Of a stretch of 64,000 nucleotides of DNA, positions 26,765-36,949 are shown piece by piece. A program made the position numbers and the translations under genes. The notes beneath the pieces were generated by a model. The model had not been told where the DNA came from, did not search any database, and saw only the letters and a program-made list of their open reading frames with translations. The stretch is from Galbitalea soli. Its GTDB lineage: Bacteria; Actinomycetota; Actinomycetes; Actinomycetales; Microbacteriaceae. The number at the start of each line of letters is the position of its first letter. Position 1 is the first letter of the stretch. Where the stretch lies: the NCBI RefSeq assembly GCF_010686725.1, contig NZ_JAAGWZ010000003.1:248001-312000 (forward strand), given 5' to 3'.

Positions 26765-27573
26765 GCACGCCCCTCATCATGGGCATCCTCAACGTGACGC
26801 CCGACTCCTTCAGCGACGGCGGACGCTGGCTCGACACGGGCGCGGCGATCGCGCACGCCGTCGAGCTGCGCGAGCAGGGCGCCGACCTCATCGATGTGGG
26901 CGGCGAGTCCACCCGCCCGGGCGCCGATCGAGTTCCGATCGAGGACGAGCAGCGCCGAGTGCTCCCCGTGGTGGCCGGGCTCGTCGAGCGCGGCATCGAG
27001 GTGAGCGTCGACACCATGAACGCCGACACCGCACGCCGGGCCGCCGACACGGGCGCCGCCATCATCAACGACGTCTCCGGCGGTCTCAGCGACCCCGAGA
27101 TGTACCGCGCGATCGCGGGTCTCGGGGTGCGGTATATCGCCATGCACTGGCGCGGGCACAGCGACTCGATGAACGAGCTCGCGGTGTACGGCGACGTCGT
27201 GCGGGATGTCGTGGCCGAGCTGACCGGGCGGGTGGCCGAGATGCTGGTGTGGGGCATCGACCCCGCGCGGATCATCCTCGACCCCGGACTGGGTTTCGCC
27301 AAGACGGCGGAGCACAATTGGCAGCTGCTGCGCGGACTGGGCGAGATCGAGGCGATCGGGCATCCGGTGCTCGTCGGGGCGTCACGCAAGCGGTTCCTCG
27401 CGCCCTTCGCTCCCGAGGGGGCGCCGAGCTCCGCCCGCGACGCGGCGACCGCGACGATCAGCGCGCTCGCCGCGCAGGCGGGCGTCTGGGCCGTGCGGGT
27501 GCACAATGTTCCGGCCACGGCGGAGGTTCTCGATGTCTGGCGCGCGTGGGAGAGTGGAGGCCACCATGAGTGA
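26761..27573 (+). CDS. folP: Dihydropteroate synthase
   Basis: A 270-residue TIM-barrel enzyme condensing p-aminobenzoate with hydroxymethyl-dihydropterin pyrophosphate; the sulfonamide target. It shows IMGILNVTPDSFSDGG at the start, DVGGESTRPGA, INDVSGG, ILDPGLGFAKT, VGASRKRFLA and the C-terminal VRVHNV. The GTG start overlaps folE by four bases; the end overlaps folB by eight. Confidence 0.96.
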   Translation: MSTPLIMGILNVTPDSFSDGGRWLDTGAAIAHAVELREQGADLIDVGGESTRPGADRVPIEDEQRRVLPVVAGLVERGIEVSVDTMNADTARRAADTGAAIINDVSGGLSDPEMYRAIAGLGVRYIAMHWRGHSDSMNELAVYGDVVRDVVAELTGRVAEMLVWGIDPARIILDPGLGFAKTAEHNWQLLRGLGEIEAIGHPVLVGASRKRFLAPFAPEGAPSSARDAATATISALAAQAGVWAVRVHNVPATAEVLDVWRAWESGGHHE

Positions 27574-27931
27574 CGACTACATCACCCTCACCGGCCTGAA
27601 AGCCTCCGCCTTTCACGGCGTCTTCGACCACGAGCGCCGCGACGGCCAGGACTTCTACATCGACCTCGTCGTGTGGGCCGACCTCGCGGCTGCCGCCTCT
27701 GGCGACGAGCTCGTGAAGACGGTGCACTACGGCGAGCTGGCCGAGCAGGTGGTCGCCGCCGTCGAGCGCGACCCGGTCGACCTCATCGAGACGGTCGCCG
27801 AGCGCGTCGCCGCGGTCGCACTCTCCTTCGAGGCCGCCGAGCGCGTGCGGGTGACCGTGCACAAGCCCTCGGCGCCCATCACCGTTCCGTTCACCGACGT
27901 CGCCGTCACGATCACACGGAGCAGGGCGTGA
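27566..27931 (+). CDS. folB: Dihydroneopterin aldolase
   Basis: A 121-residue folate enzyme cleaving dihydroneopterin to 6-hydroxymethyl-dihydropterin. It has ITLTGLKASAFHGVFDHER, QDFYIDLVVWADL, VHYGELAE and the VTVHKPSAPI end. ATG at 27566 was chosen for its GTGGAGG site; an upstream in-frame start at 27506 would lie well inside folP. Its stop overlaps folK by four bases. Confidence 0.95.
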   Translation: MSDDYITLTGLKASAFHGVFDHERRDGQDFYIDLVVWADLAAAASGDELVKTVHYGELAEQVVAAVERDPVDLIETVAERVAAVALSFEAAERVRVTVHKPSAPITVPFTDVAVTITRSRA

Positions 27932-28491
27932 CCGCGCCGACGGGGGCCGGGCTGCCGGGGGCGGCGCCCGAAGCCACCGCGCCGACCCGCCACCGCGCCG
28001 TGCTCTCCCTCGGCAGCAACCTCGGCGACCGGGCGGCGACCCTCAGGGATGCGGTGGCAGAGATCCGCGCGCTGCCCGGCGTCACCGTCGAGGCCGTCTC
28101 GCCCGCGATCGAGACGGCGGCGCTCAAGCCCGAGGGAGTCGACGAGAGGGCACCGGCGTACCTCAACATCGCGGTGGTGCTCAGCTTCGACGGTCATCCG
28201 GAGGGCCTGCTCGACCTGCTGAACGCCATCGAGGCCGATCACGGCCGGGTGCGCATCGAGCGCTGGGGCGACCGCACCCTCGACATCGACATCGTGACCG
28301 TCGACGAGATCCTGCAGGCGGATGCCCGGCTCACCCTGCCCCACCCCCGCGCCCACGAGCGCGCCTTCGTGCTGGCCCCGTGGCTCGCGATCGATCCGGA
28401 TGCAGTGCTCCCCGGGCACGGCCGCGTCGACGCCCTGCTCGCGGCGACCGGCGAGACCGTTCGGCTGTACGACGGAACGGGCACCCCGTGA
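27928..28491 (+). CDS. folK: 2-amino-4-hydroxy-6-hydroxymethyldihydropteridine pyrophosphokinase
   Basis: A 187-residue HPPK that pyrophosphorylates hydroxymethyl-dihydropterin with ATP. Motifs: LSLGSNLGDRAATL, the YLNIAVVL strand, RWGDRTLDIDIV with the metal-binding DID pair, and LPHPRAHERAFVLAPW. GTG at 27928 lies in a GTGA overlap with folB. It has about 25 residues of non-conserved N-terminal leader. Confidence 0.95.
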   Translation: MTAPTGAGLPGAAPEATAPTRHRAVLSLGSNLGDRAATLRDAVAEIRALPGVTVEAVSPAIETAALKPEGVDERAPAYLNIAVVLSFDGHPEGLLDLLNAIEADHGRVRIERWGDRTLDIDIVTVDEILQADARLTLPHPRAHERAFVLAPWLAIDPDAVLPGHGRVDALLAATGETVRLYDGTGTP

Positions 28492-28970
28492 CCCGCACGC
28501 GGCCGCTGTCGGTCATCCTCTGCATCGTCGTCGCGGTCACCGTCACCTGGCTGCTCGAGGTCATTCTGCGGTCGACGGGCCAGCCGCTCCTGCTGCCCCC
28601 GTTCACCCTCGCGATCGCGCTCGTCGTCATCGGCGCGCTGTCGCTCGGGCTCGCCATCCCGATCCGGCGCGCGGTGAAGGCGAAGGAGCTGCGCCGCATC
28701 GACCCCTTCTACGCGACCCGCGTCGTCGTCTTCGCGAAGTCGTCGAGCATCGCCGGCGCCCTGCTGCTCGGCATGGCGGGCGCGATCCTGGTGTTCCTCC
28801 TGACCCTTCCGGTGACCCCGGCGGTAAGCTCGATCCTCATGGCGTCGGCCACCCTGGGCGGCGCCGTGGTGCTGCTCGTCACGGGGCTGGTGGCCGAGTT
28901 CATGTGCAGCATCCCGCCCGACGATCACGATCAGGGCGATGAGCGACCCGCGACGGCTCACCCGCACTGA
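28488..28970 (+). CDS. DUF3180 domain-containing membrane protein
   Basis: A 160-residue protein with four predicted membrane segments (about residues 7-24, 34-52, 85-105 and 115-135) and a charged tail. DUF3180 proteins almost always follow folK in actinobacteria but have no known activity. GTG at 28488 overlaps the folK stop by four bases. Confidence 0.87.
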   Translation: MTRTRPLSVILCIVVAVTVTWLLEVILRSTGQPLLLPPFTLAIALVVIGALSLGLAIPIRRAVKAKELRRIDPFYATRVVVFAKSSSIAGALLLGMAGAILVFLLTLPVTPAVSSILMASATLGGAVVLLVTGLVAEFMCSIPPDDHDQGDERPATAHPH

Positions 28971-29490
28971 GCCGCACGGCAGACGATACGACGAGGTAGT
29001 GAGAGTGGCCGAGCGCCTGGAGATTCCCGCGCAGCAGTGGCGGCGCGTGTCGCCGCGATACATTCTCGTCGACGTGGTGGGCGCGCTCGTGTTCACCGTC
29101 GTCGTGGTGGGCGCCTTCGGCGCGGTGGCCGCGCTCTCGGACACCGGGTGGATCTGGTACCTCGCGGCGGTGGCGGGCGTCGTCATGATCATCGTGATCG
29201 CGTTCATCCCGCGCCGGGTGCGCTCCATCGGCTACCAGCTGCGCGACGACGACCTGCTCTTCCGGCGCGGACTCCTCTTCCAGCGCTTCGTCTCCGTGCC
29301 CTACGGTCGCATGCAGCTCGTCGACATCAATCGCGGCCCGGTCTCACGCGCCCTCGGCCTGAGCGACCTGCGCTTCGTGACCGCGGCGGCATCCAGCGGC
29401 GTCTCGATCCCCGGGCTGCCCCTCGCCGAGGCCGAGCAGTTGCGCGACCGGCTCGTCGAACTGGCCGAGAGCAGGCGGGCGGGACTGTGA
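28939..29490 (+). CDS. PH domain-containing membrane protein (bPH2, YdbS-like)
   Basis: A 183-residue protein with two membrane segments (about 53-75 and 80-98) followed by one bacterial PH-like domain (RRVRSIGYQLRDDDLLFRRGLLFQRFVSVPYGRMQLVDINRGPVSRALGLSDL region). ATG at 28939 overlaps DUF3180 by 32 bases; GTG at 29005, preceded by GAGG, is an equally good start that avoids the overlap and gives 161 residues. It pairs with the following larger PH-domain protein in a GTGA overlap, like YdbS/YdbT of Bacillus, which affect envelope or lantibiotic resistance. Confidence 0.85.
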   Translation: MSDPRRLTRTEPHGRRYDEVVRVAERLEIPAQQWRRVSPRYILVDVVGALVFTVVVVGAFGAVAALSDTGWIWYLAAVAGVVMIIVIAFIPRRVRSIGYQLRDDDLLFRRGLLFQRFVSVPYGRMQLVDINRGPVSRALGLSDLRFVTAAASSGVSIPGLPLAEAEQLRDRLVELAESRRAGL

Positions 29491-31106
29491 CGCAGCTCGC
29501 ACCCGGCACGCGGCTCGCCGACGGCGAGTGGCATCGACTGCATCCCGCGACCCCGCTGCTGCGGGGCGGCTTCGCACTCCTCGCCGTCATCGGCGTCGTG
29601 GTCTCCAACCTGCGCGAGCGGCTCGTCAACATGTTCCTCGGCGGCCGCGGGCTCCAAGAGGGCGACCCGGTCGACTTCATCGTGAACGGCGGGCTGCTGC
29701 CGCTCGTGCTCGCCATCGTGCTCGTCGTGCTCCTGCTCTTCGTGGGGCTGTTCTACGTGTCGTGGCGCATGCACACCTTCCGCATCACCGACGAGATCGT
29801 GGAGGTGCGCAGTGGGGTGCTGTTCCGCACCAATCGCAAGGGCCGGCTCGACCGGATCCAGGGCGTCAACATCGTGCGCCCGGTGTTCGCGCGACTGTTC
29901 GGGGCCGCGCGACTCGAGATCGATGTCGCCGGGCACGACGCCAATGTGCGACTCGACTACCTGTCGTCGTCGAACGCGGATGCCCTGCGCCTCGACATCC
30001 TGCGCATGGCGTCCGGGCTGCGCCGGCGGGAGGCCGCGGCCGGCGGTGTCGTCCCCGGCGGGGCGGTCGCGGCGAGCACCGGTCCAGCGGGTCTCGCCGC
30101 CCCGGTGCCGGGCACCGCGATCGACGGCGCAGCGGCCCCAGGGTCGGGCGGTGGGAGCTTCCTGGAAGACCGCCTGAACGAGTTCCTCGCGCCGGAACTC
30201 GACCCGCGGCTCGCACCGCCGGAATCCGTCGTGACGCTGCACCTCGGGCGGCTGCTGGGGTCGATCGTGCTGCACGACACGACGCTCGTGTTCGCGGTCA
30301 TCCTGATCGGGGTCATCGTGGAGTCGAGCCTCACCGGCCACCTCTTCATCGCCTTCACCTTCATCCCCTTCCTGTTCGGTCTGGGGAGCTTCATCGTGCG
30401 CCGCTTCACGCGCTCGCTGCGCTACTCCATCGCGGCCACGCCCGACGGCGTTCGGGTGGGCTTCGGCCTGCTCACGCTGAGCAATGAGACGCTGCCGCCG
30501 GGGCGCATCCACTCAGTGCAGATCCGCCAGCCGATCCTGTGGCGCCTGCCCGGCTGGTGGGAGATCCGGGTGAACCGCGCGTCGAAGTCGGCGGCGAAGG
30601 GGGCGGACGGCCAGCGCAACACGACCATCCTCCCGGTGGGCAACCTCGACGAGGTTCTGCGCGTGCTCGGGCTCCTGCTCCCCGGTCTGTCGGACGCGGA
30701 TGCCGCGCTCCAGTTGCGCGCCGGCATCACCGGCAGTGGCGAGGCGGCCGGCTTCACGGTCTCACCGCCCCGCGCGCGCGTCGTGCGGTGGTTCTCCCGC
30801 CGACGCAACGGCTGGGCCTTCGGTCCCGCGGCGATCCTGCTGCGGCGGGGCGCGATCTGGCGCTCGCTCACCGTCGTTCCCGAGCCCCGCGTGCAGAGCG
30901 TGGCACTGCGGCAAGGCCCGCTCTATCGTCGTCTCTCGCTCGCGCACCTCGACGTGCACACGGTGACCGGTCCGATCCGTGCCGAGCTGGGAGCCCTCGA
31001 CGCGGCCGACGCCACCCGGCTCTTCACCGAGCTGTCGGATGCCGTGGTCACGACCATCGCGAACGACGCGACGCATCGCTGGCGCTCCGGCGAGGTGCCC
31101 GCGTGA
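29487..31106 (+). CDS. PH domain-containing membrane protein (bPH2, YdbT-like)
   Basis: A 539-residue protein with several membrane segments (about 28-46, 72-97, 268-290 and 294-312) and repeated bPH2 domains: HTFRITDEIVEVRSGVLF, then SIAATPDGVRVGFGLLTL, and RRGAIWRSLTVVPEPRVQ each start one repeat. A Gly/Ala-rich linker separates the first two. GTG at 29487 overlaps the previous stop. Function probably concerns envelope stress; direct evidence is lacking. Confidence 0.87.
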   Translation: MTQLAPGTRLADGEWHRLHPATPLLRGGFALLAVIGVVVSNLRERLVNMFLGGRGLQEGDPVDFIVNGGLLPLVLAIVLVVLLLFVGLFYVSWRMHTFRITDEIVEVRSGVLFRTNRKGRLDRIQGVNIVRPVFARLFGAARLEIDVAGHDANVRLDYLSSSNADALRLDILRMASGLRRREAAAGGVVPGGAVAASTGPAGLAAPVPGTAIDGAAAPGSGGGSFLEDRLNEFLAPELDPRLAPPESVVTLHLGRLLGSIVLHDTTLVFAVILIGVIVESSLTGHLFIAFTFIPFLFGLGSFIVRRFTRSLRYSIAATPDGVRVGFGLLTLSNETLPPGRIHSVQIRQPILWRLPGWWEIRVNRASKSAAKGADGQRNTTILPVGNLDEVLRVLGLLLPGLSDADAALQLRAGITGSGEAAGFTVSPPRARVVRWFSRRRNGWAFGPAAILLRRGAIWRSLTVVPEPRVQSVALRQGPLYRRLSLAHLDVHTVTGPIRAELGALDAADATRLFTELSDAVVTTIANDATHRWRSGEVPA

Positions 31107-31864
31107 TGCAGCGCTCCGGGCGGCTCGGGATCGGAATCATCGGTGCGGGACACGTGGGCCCGGTGCTGGGCGCCGCGCTCGCGGGAGCCGGCCACGCCCT
31201 CGTCGGCATCTCGGCCGTCTCGGAGGCGAGCCGCGATCGCGCGACCGCCATGCTGCCGGAGGTGCCGATCCTCGGGATTCCCGAGATCGTGGAGCGCAGT
31301 GAGCTGGTGATCCTGGCCGTGCCGGAGGCCGAACTCGCCGCCCTCGTGACCGGACTCGCGGCCACCGGTGCCTGGCAGCCCGGGCAGCTCGTCGTGCACA
31401 CCGCGGCCGCCTTCGGCACCGGCGTGCTGGCCCCCGCGCAGGCGGCGGGCGCGATCCCGATCGCCATCCACCCCGCGATGTCGTTCACGGGAACGAGCAT
31501 CGACCTCGTGCGGCTTCGCGAGTGCTACTGCGCCGTGACCTCCGCCGCGATGGTGCAGCCGATCGGCATGGCGCTCGTGGTCGAGATGGGCGCCGAGCCG
31601 GTGCTGATCGAGGAGGCCGACCGCGCGGCCTACGCGGAGGCGATCGCGGTCGCGACGAGCTTCTCGACGGCGATCGTGGCCCAAGCCACCGGTGTGCTGA
31701 GCGCGATCGGCGTGGAGAACGCGGGGCGCGTGCTGGGACCGCTCGTGCGGTCGGCCGTCGAGAACGCGCTCGGCGGTGTTCGCCCCGCTACGATCGATCT
31801 GGCCTCGTTCGCACCGGAGAGTCCCTTCGAGACCGGGCGCGAGGCGAACCGTCCGGAGGACTGA
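31106..31864 (+). CDS. Rossmann-like/DUF2520 domain oxidoreductase
   Basis: A 252-residue protein with an NADP-binding Rossmann N-terminus (LGIGIIGAGHVGPVLGAALAGAGH) and a C-terminal DUF2520 helical domain (AIPIAIHPAMSFTGTSIDL). It resembles ketopantoate-reductase-like dehydrogenases and lies directly before panC, so a part in pantothenate synthesis is possible but unproven. ATG at 31106 forms a TGATG junction with the preceding gene. Confidence 0.87.
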   Translation: MQRSGRLGIGIIGAGHVGPVLGAALAGAGHALVGISAVSEASRDRATAMLPEVPILGIPEIVERSELVILAVPEAELAALVTGLAATGAWQPGQLVVHTAAAFGTGVLAPAQAAGAIPIAIHPAMSFTGTSIDLVRLRECYCAVTSAAMVQPIGMALVVEMGAEPVLIEEADRAAYAEAIAVATSFSTAIVAQATGVLSAIGVENAGRVLGPLVRSAVENALGGVRPATIDLASFAPESPFETGREANRPED

Positions 31865-31867
31865 CAC

Positions 31868-32728
31868 GTGAACCACCCTGCACCGCCGCGCCCCCTCGTG
31901 CTCGACTCGATCGCGGCGGCCCGCGCAGCCCTCGAGGGGCGGGGCGACATCGTGCTCGTGCCCACGATGGGCGCCCTCCACGACGGGCACCTCGCGCTCG
32001 TGGCCCGCGCACTCGAACTCGGTTCGACCGTCGTCGTCTCGATCTTCGTCAACCCGCTTCAGTTCGGCCCGAACGAAGATCTCGACCGCTACCCGCGCAC
32101 GCTCGATGCCGATGTCGAGAAGCTCGCGGCGGTCGGCGTTCCCTACGTGTTCGCCCCCACGGCGGCCGACATGTACCCCACCGGGGCGGCGCAGACCCGC
32201 GTCGTCGCCGGGCGGGTGGGCGGAATGCTGGAGGGACGGTCGCGGCCCGGGCACTTCGACGGGGTGCTGACGGTGGTCGCGAAGCTGCTGCAGATCATCC
32301 GGCCCACCTTCGTGGTGTTCGGTCAGAAGGATGCCCAGCAGGTCTTCCTCGTGCGGCAGATGGTCGCCGACCTCAACATCCCCGTCACGGTCGTCACCGT
32401 CGAGACCGTGCGTGACGAGACCGGACTCGCGCTCTCGAGCCGCAACCGGTTTCTCAGCCCGACCGAGAAGCGCGCCGCGCACGCGATCCCGCTCGCGCTG
32501 GAGGCCGCGGCCTCCTACGCCGATCGCGGCATCGACGCCGCCCTCGCCGCCGCGCAGGGCACCATCATGGGCGAGCCGCTCGTCGAGCTCGACTACCTGA
32601 AGATCGTGCATCCCGAGACCTTCCTGCCCGCCGACGACGACTACCGGGGGCCGGCGCTCGCGCTCGCCGCTGCTCGGGTCGGCAGCACCCGGCTCATCGA
32701 CAACGCGCCGATCGTCCTCGCGGGCTGA
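31868..32728 (+). CDS. panC: Pantoate--beta-alanine ligase
   Basis: A 286-residue enzyme making pantothenate from pantoate, beta-alanine and ATP. It carries VPTMGALHDGHLALV, FVNPLQFGPNEDLDRYPR, GHFDGVLTVVAKLLQIIRP, FGQKDAQQ and ALSSRNRFLSP. The GTG start has a GGAGGA site 9 bases upstream. The other pantothenate genes (panB, panD) are not in the window. Confidence 0.96.
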   Translation: MNHPAPPRPLVLDSIAAARAALEGRGDIVLVPTMGALHDGHLALVARALELGSTVVVSIFVNPLQFGPNEDLDRYPRTLDADVEKLAAVGVPYVFAPTAADMYPTGAAQTRVVAGRVGGMLEGRSRPGHFDGVLTVVAKLLQIIRPTFVVFGQKDAQQVFLVRQMVADLNIPVTVVTVETVRDETGLALSSRNRFLSPTEKRAAHAIPLALEAAASYADRGIDAALAAAQGTIMGEPLVELDYLKIVHPETFLPADDDYRGPALALAAARVGSTRLIDNAPIVLAG

Positions 32729-32787
32729 GCCGGGGGGCGGCCTGGGCGGGGGCCGGACCGGGTCGGCGGGCGCGGGCTGAGCCGGGG
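32720..32787. repeat. Direct repeat spanning the end of panC
   Basis: GCGGGCTGAGCCGGGG occurs at 32720-32735, where it includes the panC stop, and at 32772-32787. The whole panC-lysS gap is extremely GC-rich. No function is evident. Confidence 0.5.
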
Positions 32788-32868
32788 AGCGCGGGCCGCG
32801 AGCGCGGGCTGGGCCGCGCCGCGCGGCTAGCATGGGACGGTTGACCGCGCACCATTCGCAGGAGTCCC

Positions 32869-34374
<1,506 letters not shown>

Positions 34375-34383
34375 GGTCAGACC

Positions 34384-34539
34384 ATGACCGATCCGCAGAA
34401 GGACGCGCCACAGGGCGGCGATCCGCAGAAGCCGTGGTGGCAGAGCCCGCAGCGCCTCGTCATCTGGGGCGTCGTCACCGCGATCGCGCTCTACTCGATC
34501 ATCTCCGGCGTGGTCGGGATGATCATCAAGTCGCGATGA
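34384..34539 (+). CDS. Small single-pass membrane protein (51 aa)
   Basis: The product begins MTDPQKDAPQGGDPQKPWWQ and continues with one hydrophobic segment (residues about 27-47) and a short basic end. It starts nine bases after lysS and overlaps the next microprotein by four bases. The repeated DPQK and WWQSP are reminiscent of small actinobacterial tail-type membrane proteins; no function known. Coding is supported by the overlap and tight packing. Confidence 0.65.
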   Translation: MTDPQKDAPQGGDPQKPWWQSPQRLVIWGVVTAIALYSIISGVVGMIIKSR

Positions 34540-34628
34540 ACCGTCGCTGGTCGCGACTGGCCACCACCCTCGGCCTCCTGCTGATCATCGCGATCGTCGC
34601 GGTGGTCTACTTCACCCAGGCGCACTGA
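34536..34628 (+). CDS. Micro-membrane protein (30 aa)
   Basis: A 30-residue product, MNRRWSRLATTLGLLLIIAI then a short hydrophobic end: two or three N-terminal arginines and a single transmembrane helix. ATG overlaps the previous stop in ATGA fashion, which argues for translation. Function unknown; too short for homology recognition by eye. Confidence 0.5.
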   Translation: MNRRWSRLATTLGLLLIIAIVAVVYFTQAH

Positions 34629-34661
34629 CCGCCACCCCGCCACCCTTCGAAGGAGAAGCCC

Positions 34662-35627
34662 GTGTTCGTCGACCTGTCCGGTCCCGCCCTGCTGGAGCAC
34701 GTGAGCGAGCAGACCGCTCCCGCCGACTTCGACGAGTTCTGGGAGGGCACCCTCGCCGAGGCGCGGTCGTTCGACCTCGACGTCACGGTGGAGCCCGTCG
34801 CGAGCACGCTGCGCACCGTGGACGTGTACGACGTGACCTTCTCGGGGTTCGGCGGCCACCGCATCCGTGCTTGGCTGCGACTGCCGCACGGAGCACGCGG
34901 CCCTCTGCCCACGATGGTGCAGTTCGTCGGCTACGGCGGGGGTCGCGGCGAGGCGGAGGAAAACCTGTTCTGGGCATCCAGCGGTTTCGCGCACCTGCAC
35001 ATGGACACCCGGGGGCAGGGGGCGACCTGGAGCCGGGGAGCCACCCCGGACGTGCAGACCGCGGGTCCGCGGTTCCCCGGGATGATGACCGCGGGGATCC
35101 AGTCGCGCGAGGAGTACTACTACCGACGGGTGATCACGGATGCGGTGCGCGCCATCGAGACGGCGGCCGGCCTGCCCCAGGTCGACGCCTCCCGCATCGT
35201 CGCGATCGGCGGCAGCCAGGGCGGCGGGCTCGCGCTCGCGGCGACGGCGCTCTCGCCGCTCGTGAGCGAACTCGTCGCCTACGTGCCCTTCCTCTGCGAC
35301 TTCCCGCGCGCGATCCAGATCACCGACAACGATCCCTACAAGGAGATCAGTCGCTACCTCGCGGTGCATCGCTCGGAGGAGAGCGCGGTGCTCGAGACCC
35401 TGCGCTACTTCGACGGTGTCAACTTCGCCCGCCGCGCGAGCGCACCCGCCTGGTTCACGACCGCGCTCATGGACCCGATCTGCCCGCCGTCCACGGTGGT
35501 GGGCGCCTACAACGCCTACGCCGGCCCGAAGCAGCTCACGGTCTACACGCACAACTCCCACGAGGGCGGCGGCATCGACGACGACATCCGCATCGCGCGG
35601 GCGCTGCAGGAGCGCTTCGGGCTGTAG
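34662..35627 (+). CDS. Acetylxylan esterase/cephalosporin-C deacetylase family (AXE1)
   Basis: A 321-residue alpha/beta hydrolase of the AXE1/CE7 family. Family features: VYDVTFSGFGGHRIRAWL, the QFVGYGGG oxyanion region, HMDTRGQG, the nucleophile elbow IGGSQGG (Ser185), Asp271 in MDPICPP and His300 in NSHEGG. These enzymes remove acetyl groups from xylo-oligosaccharides and cephalosporin C and are cytoplasmic; no signal peptide is seen. GTG start with GGAG upstream. Confidence 0.92.
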   Translation: MFVDLSGPALLEHVSEQTAPADFDEFWEGTLAEARSFDLDVTVEPVASTLRTVDVYDVTFSGFGGHRIRAWLRLPHGARGPLPTMVQFVGYGGGRGEAEENLFWASSGFAHLHMDTRGQGATWSRGATPDVQTAGPRFPGMMTAGIQSREEYYYRRVITDAVRAIETAAGLPQVDASRIVAIGGSQGGGLALAATALSPLVSELVAYVPFLCDFPRAIQITDNDPYKEISRYLAVHRSEESAVLETLRYFDGVNFARRASAPAWFTTALMDPICPPSTVVGAYNAYAGPKQLTVYTHNSHEGGGIDDDIRIARALQERFGL

Positions 35628-35707
35628 CCGCCCGCCGGGTGGATCCGCGCCCGTCGCGCCGGCCGTCGGCAGGGCTCTCACAGCCACCCGCGGGTTACGC
35701 TTGGAGG

Positions 35708-35875
35708 GTGCCGAGCTCAGAGTGGGGAAACATCGTCTTCTCCGTGACGCCCACCATCCTGGTGGGACTGCTCTTCTGGTTCGCCATGCGCGCGATCATC
35801 CGGGCCGACCGCACCGAGCGGAAGGTCTACGCCCGCATCGAGGCGGAAGAGCGGGCGAAGGCCGAGAAGAAGTAG
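35708..35875 (+). CDS. Small membrane protein with charged helical tail (55 aa)
   Basis: A 55-residue protein: a short soluble start, one hydrophobic segment (about 10-28, IVFSVTPTILVGLLFWFAM) and a basic/acidic helical tail ending in RIEAEERAKAEKK. GTG at 35708 is preceded by TTGGAGG. Similar proteins are widespread in Micrococcales and are of unknown role. Confidence 0.7.
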   Translation: MPSSEWGNIVFSVTPTILVGLLFWFAMRAIIRADRTERKVYARIEAEERAKAEKK

Positions 35876-35879
35876 TCCG

Positions 35880-36851
35880 CTACTCGCGCGGTCGCAGCCG
35901 CACGTTCGGCATCTCGGGTGCCGGGAGCGCGCGCCCCTCGTACCCGTCGACATGGCCGAACGGTCCCGCCGGGTCCTCGCCCGCGATCACGTCGTGCTGC
36001 CAGCGCTCGCGGAACGCGACGATCTCGTCGTGGCTGCGCCCGATGAAGTTCCACCACATCACGATCTGCTCGTCGAGCGGTTCGCCCCCGATGAGCAGCA
36101 CCCGCGCGGGGGCATCGCCCGCGGTGAGCGTGATCGACGCGTGCCCCGTGTCGAGGTAGGCGAGGTGGGCGTCCGCGACCGGGTGGCCCTCGACGAGGGG
36201 CGAACCCGCGTCGACGAGCACGCCGTGTTCGAAGGCCGGGTCGACGGGAATCACCACGGTCGCCTCCGCGGGCAGGTCCACCTGGGCGCCGACGAGCGCC
36301 GTGTAGGTGCGCGCGCTGGATGACCGCCCCAGCAGTTCCCCCAGAAACACCCGCACGGTCGCCGGCCCGAACGCGAACGCCTCCGGCACGACGTGCTCGA
36401 AGTGCGGCGCGGTATGGCGATGCTCGTCCGGAAGGGCCACCCACAGCTGTGCCCCGTGCAGCACGGTCGTGCCCGGTGTGGACACCTCCGAGTGCTGGAT
36501 CCCGCTGCCCGCGGTCATGAGGTTGAGCTCGCCCGGGCGGACGAGGGCGTGGCTGCCGACGCTGTCGCGGTGGTCGATGGTGCCGGCGAAGAGCCAGCTG
36601 ACGGTCTGCAGCCCGGTGTGGGGGTGCGGGGGCACGGTCATCCCGCCGGTCGTCGCGACCGGGTCGGGCCCGTAGTGGTCGAGAAAGCACCACGCGCCGA
36701 TGAGCGAGCGGGCGCGCTGCGGCAGGGTGCGGCGCACGCCCATCGCGCGCGGGCCGCCGAGGGGCACGTCACGCGGCTCGAGGATCTCGAGGCCGTTGCA
36801 GGGCTCATCCTCGAGGGTGACGAACGCGGGATCGTTCTCCAGGTTGCTCAT
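35880..36851 (-). CDS. Pirin family protein
   Basis: A 323-residue bicupin. The N-terminal cupin carries the pirin signature PHPHTGLQTVSWLFAG and GSGIQHSE, which supply the metal-binding His residues; the C-terminal cupin includes HASITLTAGDAPARVLLIGG. Pirins are iron-binding and some act as quercetin dioxygenases or redox-sensing co-regulators. ATG at 36851 was chosen because the sequence upstream loses protein character. It is transcribed alone or at the end of a leftward run. Confidence 0.92.
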   Translation of the reverse strand: MSNLENDPAFVTLEDEPCNGLEILEPRDVPLGGPRAMGVRRTLPQRARSLIGAWCFLDHYGPDPVATTGGMTVPPHPHTGLQTVSWLFAGTIDHRDSVGSHALVRPGELNLMTAGSGIQHSEVSTPGTTVLHGAQLWVALPDEHRHTAPHFEHVVPEAFAFGPATVRVFLGELLGRSSSARTYTALVGAQVDLPAEATVVIPVDPAFEHGVLVDAGSPLVEGHPVADAHLAYLDTGHASITLTAGDAPARVLLIGGEPLDEQIVMWWNFIGRSHDEIVAFRERWQHDVIAGEDPAGPFGHVDGYEGRALPAPEMPNVRLRPRE

Positions 36852-36949
36852 GCTTGCACGGTACTCACTCGCGGGCGCGCGCGCAGGCGGGTGCGGGTGC
36901 CGCGGTCGGCGGCGGCGCCGCGCGCAGGCGGCTGCGTCGCGTCGCCGCC

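Noticed and set aside
32729-32868. T-box or other riboswitch before lysS
   Set aside because: The 140-base gap is a GC-rich low-complexity stretch with no T-box sequence and no specifier or antiterminator structure.
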